Of a stretch of DNA of 64,000 nt, positions 58,060 through 64,000 are shown piece after piece. The stretch is taken from positions 2,480,001 to 2,544,000 of the forward strand of contig NZ_CP155071.1 in assembly GCF_039621855.1 (NCBI RefSeq), read 5' to 3'. The translations under genes and the position numbers were made by a program. Source of the stretch: Erwinia sp. HDF1-3R (lineage in GTDB: Bacteria; Pseudomonadota; Gammaproteobacteria; Enterobacterales; Enterobacteriaceae). The notes beneath the pieces are model-generated. The model was not told the origin of the DNA and ran no database searches. It was given only the letters and a program-made list of their open reading frames with translations. Position 1 is the first letter of the stretch, and every line of letters begins with the position of its first letter.

Positions 58060-58380
58060 ATGGGCTTATCACCTAACAGATCTTTTCCGCATGCTTTCTA
58101 TATTAATAGGTATGGATCCCCATCAGAAAGCAATGCATTAAATGGTAATAAAAACCACAAAACAGCAGATTTTTCCTCCCGTTGTATATCGGTCGTTCAG
58201 AGATCTGATATCTCCTTTATTAGTAAAACTGAAGGCCAACACGTTGACAATCGTCATGAAGGGATTAGAAGAGGTGCAATCCAGCAGGAATTAGATAAAT
58301 TTCCTCCAAATGCTACAACGGAAGAGATTAAAGAATTGATTAAAAGAGAGTTACCTTCTCGCAGACATTTCATTTTCTAA
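58060..58380 (+). CDS. Small orphan protein, possible secreted effector
   Basis: A 106-residue AT-rich gene with a strong AAGGGAG seven bases before ATG. The N-terminal half is Ser/Asn-rich and disordered-looking (MGLSPNRSFPHAFYINRYGS), and the C-terminal half is predicted helical and basic (KFPPNATTEEIKELIKREL), ending SRRHFIF. There is no signal peptide. I recognise no family. Base composition and position in the island suggest acquisition with the neighbouring toxin genes. An effector or small partner protein is a guess. Confidence 0.5.
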   Translation: MGLSPNRSFPHAFYINRYGSPSESNALNGNKNHKTADFSSRCISVVQRSDISFISKTEGQHVDNRHEGIRRGAIQQELDKFPPNATTEEIKELIKRELPSRRHFIF

Positions 58381-58733
58381 TCAATAATTACCCCTGAGCA
58401 TCAGAATGCACTGATGCTGATGTAGTAACGTATTCATCTGCATGCTCTGGCGTATGTGCTTATTACAGAGCACATATCATCAAAATCGCTGATTTAACTT
58501 ATACTGCTTAACTTCGCGATCTCTTGTCTTTCCCTGGTTTCTCATCGGTATCGTCCCTGTTTGGGATGATACCTGGATTGCCTGCTACACATCTTTTATA
58601 GATGCTGCGTACCAGCCGATCATATTCACCAGAATACGCAGGAATCGCAGTTTACACTCTTAAGATGGGGAAGCCGCCGCTCCTTTTATGCATGAACGGG
58701 CGGCGGCTGGCTGACAGGCGATCGTTCGGATAA
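58381..58733. other. Gene-free segment with hairpins
   Basis: A 353-base gap between the orphan gene and the ART-like remnant. GGTATCGTCCC and GGGATGATACC form a 27-nt hairpin (58547-58573), and AGCCGCCGC pairs with GCGGCGGCT around 58669-58703. The latter could terminate transcription, but it lacks a U-tract. I see no gene. Confidence 0.4.
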
Positions 58734-59111
58734 TCAACCATCAATACTAATCGTGTTGATGTGTTTGATACTCAAAGGGGAAATTGGACCTTCAACTTGC
58801 ACCTCATCTACAGCGAGATAGTTGGAATGTATCGCATCTTTAGCTAACGCCAGAGCTTCATCCTGTGGAATACCCAATTCTCGAATAGCTAGATTCGCAA
58901 TACCATTAATCAACGATGTTGGATTTTTATCCATATTTTCTCGAAATGAGAAAACTTGTTGTTTGTTGGTTTCTATTTTATAAAGGTGATATTTTTTGCT
59001 CTGGCCTTGATGCTCTATCATATGGATAAAGTCTTTAACTTTTTCTTTTGAGGTTGAAGCAAATACGGTATTTTTACCAAATACACGAACCTCACAAGGC
59101 TCATTACTGTT
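58734..59111 (-). pseudogene. C-terminal remnant resembling a cholera-toxin-type ADP-ribosyltransferase
   Basis: About 125 residues remain; the first nine codons of the open frame come from the adjoining IS. NTVFASTSKEKVKDF carries the STS motif of R-S-E ADP-ribosyltransferases. KKYHLYKIETNKQQVFSF fits the following core strands, and AVDEVQVEGPISPLSI aligns with the Glu-containing EVSALGGIP region of cholera toxin A, keeping the catalytic Glu. The N-terminal strand with the catalytic Arg has been lost to the insertion at 59112. Non-functional as it stands. The assignment rests on motif order only. Confidence 0.5.
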
Positions 59112-59191
59112 TGACCCTGACCCAAAATCCTGCTCCATTCAGAAACAGAATTCCGGCATGATAAACACTCCCCTGAACGGAGGATGTGCCG

Positions 59192-59458
59192 ATGAAAAAG
59201 TCACGATTCACCGAAGAGCAGATTGTTTTTGCCCTCAAGCAGGCTGAACTGGGTACGTCAGTGCCGGACGTCTGTCGCAAGCTGGGCATTTCGGATGCCA
59301 CTTTCTATACGTGGCGTAAAAAATACGGCGGCATTTCTCCTTCGGAGCTGAAGCATATGCGGCAACTGGAAGAGGAAAATCTGCGGCTGAAGAGGCTGGT
59401 TGCCGATCTGAGCCTCGACAAGGCGATGCTGCAGGACGTGCTGGCAAAAAAGAGCTGA
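59192..59458 (+). CDS. IS3-family transposase OrfA
   Basis: An 88-residue helix-turn-helix and leucine-zipper protein: MKKSRFTEEQIVFALKQAEL, CRKLGISDATFYTWRKKYGG, then EEENLRLKRLVADLSLDKAM. ATG 59192 has GGAGGA upstream. AAAAAAG at 59445-59451 is a slippery site for -1 frameshifting into orfB. Confidence 0.92.
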   Translation: MKKSRFTEEQIVFALKQAELGTSVPDVCRKLGISDATFYTWRKKYGGISPSELKHMRQLEEENLRLKRLVADLSLDKAMLQDVLAKKS

Positions 59459-60300
59459 CGCTGGCACGCCTGCGCGAATGGGTCAGGGATTTGCAAGCCC
59501 GCTACGGTGCCAGTGAGAGACAGGTCTGTTTTGCGCTGCGGGTCAGCCGCAGCTCGTTTCGATATCGTTCTGTGGCCGCCGACGACAGCGCACTGCGGCT
59601 ACGCATCCGTGAGATAACCGAAACCCGGGTTCATTACGGGTACCGCCGGGTACACGTGATGCTCAGGCGGGAAGGCTGGCGCGATAATCACAAAAGAATC
59701 TACCGCCTCTACTGTGAGCAGGGTCTGTCGCTGCGCCTCAAACGGCCACGCCGCAATAAATCGGCCCAGCGCCGACAACCGCAGCCTCAGGGTCTGTATC
59801 CGAATCACGTCTGGGGCATGGATTTTGTCTCGGACGCGCTGTTTAACGGGCGACGACTGCGCCTGCTGACGGTTATCGACCTTTACACCCGCGAATGCCT
59901 GGGGATCTGCGTAGGGCAGAATCTGCGTTCAACAGAAGTGGCAGAAATGCTGAACAGCATAGCGCTCAGGCGTCCCTTACCGCAGTTGCTGAAAACCGAT
60001 AATGGATCTGAATTTGCAGGAAAAATGCTGGATAGGTGGGTGTATGAAAGAGGTATTAGGATCGACTTCTCACGGCCGGGAACACCGACGGACAACGCCA
60101 CGGTCGAGTCCTTCAACGGCAGGTTGCGGCAGGAATGCCTGAACGAGAACTGGTTCATGTCTCTGGAGGATGCACGGTGCAAAATCGAGGCCTGGCGCAT
60201 ACACTATAACCAGAGTCGTCCCCATTCTGCACTGGGCTGGATGACTCCCTCTGAATTTGCCGAAAAATCTGCCGGTTGCCAGAATACGCAACCAACATGA
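59445..60300 (+). CDS. IS3-family transposase OrfB (integrase core)
   Basis: About 280 residues made by -1 frameshift from orfA, giving KKELTLARLREWVRDLQARY at the fusion; the free frame opens at 59491. The DDE triad is visible: VWGMDFVSDALF (Asp), LLKTDNGSEFAG (Asp) and TVESFNGRLRQECLNENWF (Glu). The end has SRPHSALGWMTPSEFA. The frame is intact. Confidence 0.92.
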
Positions 60301-60349
60301 AGCCGGTTATTCCTGATTATGAATGGATCACATACGGGGAGCGGGTCAA

Positions 60350-60639
60350 GTTCATCGCCTTATCTGCAACGCGCCGTAGCAACAGGACAGACACTAAAAA
60401 GCGCCGAAATTCGCTTCTATCAGATCAATCATGCCGGTCAGGAAGTCTGTTATTACATCATCGCACTGGAAAATGTGAAGGTGACGGGGGTTAATACCTC
60501 CGTACCAAATGTAAAAACATCCAGCTCACAGCTCAATCACATCGAAAATGTCAGCCTTCAGTATGAGAAAATCACCTGGCGGTATGTCGATGGTAATGTG
60601 CAGTTTTCTGATGCATGGAATGAAAGGCCTACCGCATAG
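60350..60639 (+). pseudogene. hcp: Type VI secretion tube protein Hcp, 5'-truncated
   Basis: The C-terminal two thirds of an Hcp-family protein: SSPYLQRAVATGQTLKSAEI, FYQINHAGQEVCYYIIALEN, then NHIENVSLQYEKITWRY and FSDAW. The N-terminal 60 or so residues were lost where the IS3 element ends at 60348. It is convergent with the T6SS effector/immunity pair, pointing to an orphan hcp-effector cassette. Confidence 0.85.
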
Positions 60640-60661
60640 TAAAATGCGCAATGCGTCGCTT

Positions 60662-60952
60662 TCAGGGGCGCATTTTCTTATCAAAACGAAGTTGTTTCCT
60701 GATGAGAAAAAATACTTTTGATAGAAACAAATACAGCAATACAGTTAATACCAGTGTTGTTGAAAAATTAAGGTAAAAGTAAACGTTATCAATATCTTCA
60801 GCAGAGGCGCTGTCATTGATAAAATTCGAAATTTTGTCAGCAGTATCAATGCTTACTATATCATAAAAATAAGGGGCAGATAGTCTGCCAACGATGAAGA
60901 GGATAATCATAAAGGTCACAATTTTGATTATCCTGCGGAGCATAGCTGCCAT
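60662..60952 (-). CDS. Membrane protein, probable immunity to the adjacent Tlde1-like effector
   Basis: A 96-residue protein with two membrane helices (about 7-25 and 63-85). Its ATG 60950-60952 directly follows the effector stop codon (TAAATG), so the two are translationally coupled. Immunity proteins of periplasm-acting Tlde1 effectors are membrane- or periplasm-located, which fits. The function is inferred from position and topology; sequence alone identifies no family. Confidence 0.6.
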   Translation of the reverse strand: MAAMLRRIIKIVTFMIILFIVGRLSAPYFYDIVSIDTADKISNFINDSASAEDIDNVYFYLNFSTTLVLTVLLYLFLSKVFFLIRKQLRFDKKMRP

Positions 60953-61495
60953 TTATATAACCACTTCAATTTGCCCGTAAGCCTGCATATTTTTCATGCA
61001 GGTTACGGGGATCTTGCTGGTTCTCAACAGCGCATTTCTAAGAGTCGCATAATCACTATCATGACACAGGGTTATACAACCTTTAGATATTCTGCCGGGG
61101 TGTAACCTGAAGTTACCTCTCCAGACGTCATCAAGCCACCTTCCGTCATTCACGTTACCCCACGAATCAGGAAACAAAGCAAACCACTCGCTATGCTTGA
61201 AGCTTGCCCCATATACATAGTGGTTTATGATATCCCGGCTGACTTCATTAGCTCTTGAATAAGAGAGAAGCCTTCCCTGTGGTCTGTCCACAATCCAGTA
61301 TCTTCCTAGTGGTACAGGACCCTGAGACGGTAGTTTTGAACAGCTGGACTGATTTACACAGCCACCATTCCCGGAGAAGGCCATAAATACACCGACGCCT
61401 GGAACTGTCAGAGGTGCTATGTCCGCCCCATTAAGTATAAACTTTCCGTATAAAGCCACTGAAATTCCTTGATATTTTTTATATCCATCCATCAT
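60953..61495 (-). CDS. Tlde1-type T6SS effector (DUF2778, L,D-transpeptidase-like)
   Basis: A 180-residue DUF2778 protein. Tlde1 of Salmonella is a type VI effector that cuts peptidoglycan tetrapeptides and exchanges D-amino acids. Characteristic stretches are GPVPLGRYWIVDRPQG, EWFALFPDSWG and the catalytic FRLHPGRISKGCITLC (His and Cys of the L,D-transpeptidase-like site). There is no signal peptide, as expected for a T6SS cargo. The immunity-like gene is coupled downstream, and a truncated hcp lies beyond it. Confidence 0.82.
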   Translation of the reverse strand: MMDGYKKYQGISVALYGKFILNGADIAPLTVPGVGVFMAFSGNGGCVNQSSCSKLPSQGPVPLGRYWIVDRPQGRLLSYSRANEVSRDIINHYVYGASFKHSEWFALFPDSWGNVNDGRWLDDVWRGNFRLHPGRISKGCITLCHDSDYATLRNALLRTSKIPVTCMKNMQAYGQIEVVI

Positions 61496-61568
61496 AGCGT
61501 TATTAACAATTCAGTAGTTTGAGCTACAGCAAGGAATTTTTCATTTCCCGCTTTTGCACAGCAAAGCT

Positions 61569-61636
61569 TTACGGCTGGAGTTCAGACCGTTTTTTCAGCC
61601 GAAAATAGGTGGCTCGTGAAATACCCGTTTTTCTGG
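61569..61636 (-). pseudogene. Resolvase/invertase C-terminal fragment
   Basis: On the minus strand the frame reads ARKTGISRATYFRLKKRSEL and then QP before TAA (61569-61571), the DNA-binding helix-turn-helix of a Tn3-type serine resolvase. It is cut at 61636, exactly where the IS6-family end begins. Confidence 0.7.
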
Positions 61637-61760
61637 CACTGTTGCAAAAATCTGAAGGTGATAAAATTATGGCCACCTTTTGCTGAGGGAGCAGCGCATG
61701 AACCCATTCAAAGGCCGGCATTTTCAGCGTGACATCATTCTGTGGGCGGTACGCTGGTAC
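61637..61760 (+). mobile_element. IS6-family (IS26-like) remnant
   Basis: GGCACTGTTGCAAA at 61637-61650 is the IS26-type terminal repeat. It is followed by the first 21 codons of the transposase (MNPFKGRHFQRDIILWAVRW and Y) from ATG 61698. The rest is replaced by the second IS3 element starting at 61761. Confidence 0.85.
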
Positions 61761-61789
61761 TGACCTGCCTCCAATAATTAAGCCGACAC

Positions 61790-62640
61790 TTAACTAGTAA
61801 CATCGTTTTGAGCGGTATCATTTTTGCCACTGCGATAGTTTGCAGCGAATTCCAACGGCGTCAGGTAATTAAGCGCAGAATGTGGTCTTCGCTCGTTATA
61901 GTCCTGTCGCCAGTCGCTGATGATCTCGCGTGCCTGATCAAGATCCTTGAACCAGTGTTCATTCAGGCATTCATCCCTAAACCGCCCGTTAAAACTTTCG
62001 ATAAAACCATTTTGTGTCGGTTTTCCCGGCTGGATAAGTTTTAACTCAATGCCATGATAATGAGCCCATTGGTCCAGCGCATGGCCGGTAAATTCTGGCC
62101 CCTGATCGGTGCGTATCGCTTTGGGATAACCCCTGAATAACGCCACATTATCGAGTATCCGCGTCACCTGTTCGTCAGAGATCCCGTGCGCAACAGCGAT
62201 ATCGAGGCTCTCTTTGGTGAAATCATCCACGCACGTCAGGCATTTTATCCTTCTGCCACCGGCGAGAGCGTCCATGACAAAATCCATCGACCAGGCCATG
62301 TTTGGAGCACTGGGCCGAACAAGAGGTTGACGCTCCACGGACAGCCCTTTACGACGCTTTCTCCGGTGAACAGCCAATCCATTTTCATGACAAATACGGT
62401 AGACTTTTTATGGTTTACGTCGACGCCATCGCGTCGCAGCAGTTGCCAGATACGACGGTAACCAAAGCGTCGGCGCTCATGCGCCAGCGCTTTTATCTGT
62501 TCCGACAGCGCTTCATCTCGTTGTGTCCGAAGAGAGCGATAACGACAAGTTGCTCTGGGAAGCCCGGCAAGATGGCAGGCACGACGTTCTGTAATACCTG
62601 ATTGCTGGCACATCTGAGCAACCGCATTGCGCTTGTGAGA
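61790..62640 (-). pseudogene. IS3-family transposase OrfB, frameshifted
   Basis: Two overlapping frames together give a full OrfB: CQQSGITERRACHLAGLPRA to DVNHKK in one, then [33 protein letters not shown] (Asp), [13 protein letters not shown] (Asp) and [17 protein letters not shown] (Glu) in the other. The switch near 62395-62405 looks like a one-base change within the VNHKK-VYR stretch. Confidence 0.8.
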
Positions 62641-62654
62641 CAGTGTTAATACTT

Positions 62655-62908
62655 TACCCCAAGCGCTGCCTGCAGGGCCTCCTTGTCCAGCATGGTTTCA
62701 GCCAACAATTTTTTCAAACGTGCGTTTTCATCTTCAAGCGCTTTGAGACGCTTGACTTCGGAGACTTCCAGACCGCCAAATTTTTTTCACCACGTATAAA
62801 ATGTCGCATCGGAAATATTATGCTTACGGCACAACTCCTTAGCTGTCATGCCGGCCTCAGCTTCGCGCAGGATGCCAATGATCTGTTCTTCAGAGAAACG
62901 CTTTTTCA
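62655..62908 (-). pseudogene. IS3-family transposase OrfA with nonsense codon
   Basis: From ATG 62906-62908: MKKRFSEEQIIGILREAEAG, LCRKHNISDATFYTW, then TGA in place of the usual Arg codon, then KKFGGLEVSEVKRLKALEDE and LDKEALQAALGVKY. The stop would truncate OrfA after the helix-turn-helix. Confidence 0.8.
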
Positions 62909-62989
62909 TGGGTAATGTCCTCATCGTTCAATGATAAACATTACTAGCCTGGCGATGGATTAACCAGAGGGGAGCAGGTCAACATCCCA

Positions 62990-63301
62990 TCAGCATTTCT
63001 GCTGCTGCAACCCTTTAAGCTGTGCCAGACGCTGGCTGGCATGTTTTTGCGCAAGGCTTTTTGCGACGCCATTGCCAATGCCAAAATCCCCAATAAAGCC
63101 CAGCACCGTCAATCCGTTAAACTCGCCCGTTTTATTAATTTCCGCCTGAACCTGCTCCTGTTTGGCAAGCTGATCCTTTATGCCCTGACAATCAAGGGTG
63201 GTTGCCTGAACATTGCTGACCGGCGGTGACGACGGATACTGCTTAAGGGCACAGCCGGAAAGCAATAACAAAGCACATAGCAGAGCGGTATTACGGGCCA
63301 T
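62990..63301 (-). CDS. Small outer-membrane-type lipoprotein, unknown function
   Basis: A 103-residue lipoprotein with signal peptide MARNTALLCALLLLSGC (lipobox LLSGC), a mature Cys-containing helical part (DCQGIKDQLAKQEQVQAEIN), a Gly-rich hydrophobic patch FGIGNGVAKS and a Gln-rich end. Cysteines in the mature part could form one disulfide. It begins about 210 bases after mppA ends on the same strand. I do not recognise the family. Confidence 0.75.
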   Translation of the reverse strand: MARNTALLCALLLLSGCALKQYPSSPPVSNVQATTLDCQGIKDQLAKQEQVQAEINKTGEFNGLTVLGFIGDFGIGNGVAKSLAQKHASQRLAQLKGLQQQKC

Positions 63302-63480
63302 AGATCACCTGAAGGGAGCGGGAGGATGTGATAGCAACGGCTTTATTATCTGCTGGTTCCGGCAGCATGATGCGGTGAATAGTTCATCAATTCACCGCTA
63401 ATTGTCACCATAGGTTTGCGTATGGCTTCCTGAGTCAAAGACCACCCTGCGGTCAGCGGCCATACGACGAAATGTTCACC

Positions 63481-63522
63481 GTGCTTAGTGCTTAGTGCTT
63501 AGTGCTTAGTGCTTAGTGCTTA
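63481..63522. repeat. Six-copy GTGCTTA heptanucleotide repeat over the mppA stop codon
   Basis: GTGCTTA is repeated six times without change. On the minus strand the proximal unit supplies the final mppA codons AAG-CAC and the stop TAA (63513-63515), so the other copies are untranslated. Confidence 0.97.
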
Positions 63523-64000
63523 AGAATATAGAGCTCGCGGCTATAGGCCACATCTTCAGGATTATTTACAGGATAACCTTTCACCCAGGGCTTAATCAGA
63601 CGGCCATTGGTGTACTGATAGATCGGCGCAATGGGGGCCTGGTCCGCAATAATTTGCTCTGCCCGGTTATAGTCGCTGCTGCGGGCCTCGGCGCGCGTCT
63701 CCTGGCTGGCCTTATCCAGCACCGCGTCGTACTGCTTATCGGAAAACTTGGCAATATTTCCACTGTGGCTGGAGGTCAGCAGGCTGAGGAAGCTCGAAGG
63801 TTCATTATAGTCCCCCACCCATGAGGCCCGGATAACATCAAAATTGCCGCTGTTACGGCTGTCAATATAGGTTTTCCACTCCTGATTTTGCAGCTTCACG
63901 CTGACGCCCAGGTTTTTCTTCCACATTGACGCCACGGCGATGGCAATTTTCTGGTGGTTTTCGGAGGTGTTATAGAGCAGTGTCAGATTCAGTGGATGAG
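63513..64000 (-). CDS. mppA: Periplasmic murein tripeptide-binding protein MppA, N-terminus beyond window
   Basis: The C-terminal 160 or so residues of a peptide-ABC-transporter binding protein. The frame is open to base 64000 (HPLNLTLLYNTSENHQKIAI). WKTYIDSRNSGNFDVIRASW, VGDYNEPSSFLSLLTSSHSG and YQYTNGRLIKPWVKGYPVNN are closer to MppA than to OppA as I recall them. MppA delivers murein tripeptide to the Opp permease. In Escherichia coli mppA lies near fnr and uspE, in keeping with the rearranged but related neighbourhood here. Confidence 0.85.
   Translation of the reverse strand, partial: HPLNLTLLYNTSENHQKIAIAVASMWKKNLGVSVKLQNQEWKTYIDSRNSGNFDVIRASWVGDYNEPSSFLSLLTSSHSGNIAKFSDKQYDAVLDKASQETRAEARSSDYNRAEQIIADQAPIAPIYQYTNGRLIKPWVKGYPVNNPEDVAYSRELYILKH

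Larger units (their letters stand above)
59112..60348 (+). mobile_element. IS3-family (IS407-group) insertion sequence
   Basis: The ends TGACCC ... CCATTCA (59112 onward) and the complementary end GAATGG ... GGGTCA (to 60348) bound a 1.24-kb element with overlapping orfA and orfB. No matching direct repeat is seen outside, and the flanks are two unrelated truncated genes, so a deletion probably accompanied or followed insertion. Confidence 0.85.
61761..62981 (-). mobile_element. IS3-family (IS407-group) insertion sequence, decayed
   Basis: Ends TGACCTGCCTCC (61761 onward) and the complement of GGAGCAGGTCA (62971-62981) bound a 1.2-kb element distinct from the one at 59112. Both reading frames are damaged. 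It is inserted in the IS6 remnant on one side and abuts the core-like lipoprotein gene on the other, marking the right edge of the island. Confidence 0.85.

Overview
The window is a chromosomal segment of an enterobacterium. Much of it is core gene content in the order expected around fnr, pntAB, rstAB, hrpA, ldhA and ttcA (fnr-uspE-pntBA-ydgH-ydgI-rstAB-asr-ydgU-ydgD ... hrpA-azoR ... ydbL-ynbE-ydbH-ldhA-ydbJ ... dbpA-ttcA-zntB ... mppA). A D-arabinitol operon, a cytoplasmic-type pectin lyase and an M32 carboxypeptidase point to a plant-associated Erwiniaceae (Erwinia or Pantoea); the genus is inference.

Layout. 1-8.1 kb: chemoreceptor (cut by the window edge), carboxylesterase, HglS/YdcJ-type dioxygenase, aromatic-acid-type MFS transporter, smrA. 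7.1-12.5 kb: dalR divergent from dalD-dalK-dalT for D-arabinitol catabolism. 12.6-28.4 kb: fnr (with its own FNR box), uspE, pntAB, ydgH, ydgI, an unknown small gene, rstAB, an M32 peptidase, a TetR/NmrA-like pair, asr with six 60-bp repeats and RstA-like boxes upstream, ydgU, ydgD. 28.5-34.3 kb: pectin lyase, hrpA, azoR. 34.4-36.3 kb: a gene-free, repeat-built interval with a 57-bp array, 42-bp and about 43-bp arrays, and three copies of a structured element whose hairpins present AGGGAT loops like CsrA/RsmA sites. 36.3-46.3 kb: ydbH-ynbE-ydbL, ldhA, ydbJ, an MgtC-like gene, a small monooxygenase, dbpA, ttcA, a proline-rich microprotein, zntB.

46.4-63.0 kb is an accessory island. A LysR gene is split by a complete 9,471-bp Tn3-family transposon (48301-57771) with 38-bp terminal inverted repeats and flanking TATAAA repeats; joining the flanks restores the LysR C-terminus. 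The transposon has decayed transposase and resolvase remnants, an inserted IS256-family element and one intact large passenger gene of 2193 codons. That protein carries an ExoY/edema-factor-type nucleotidyl cyclase domain with catalytic residues preserved, followed by a C-terminal HELTH aspzincin-like metalloprotease domain. It has no signal peptide and looks like an injected effector. This is the outstanding finding.

Between the transposon and 63 kb lie a small orphan gene, a remnant resembling a cholera-toxin-type ADP-ribosyltransferase, an IS407-group IS3 element, a 5'-truncated hcp, a Tlde1-type T6SS effector with a probable membrane immunity protein, resolvase and IS6/IS26-like remnants, and a second, decayed IS3 element. 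The window ends with a small lipoprotein and the 3' part of mppA, whose stop codon sits in a six-copy GTGCTTA repeat.
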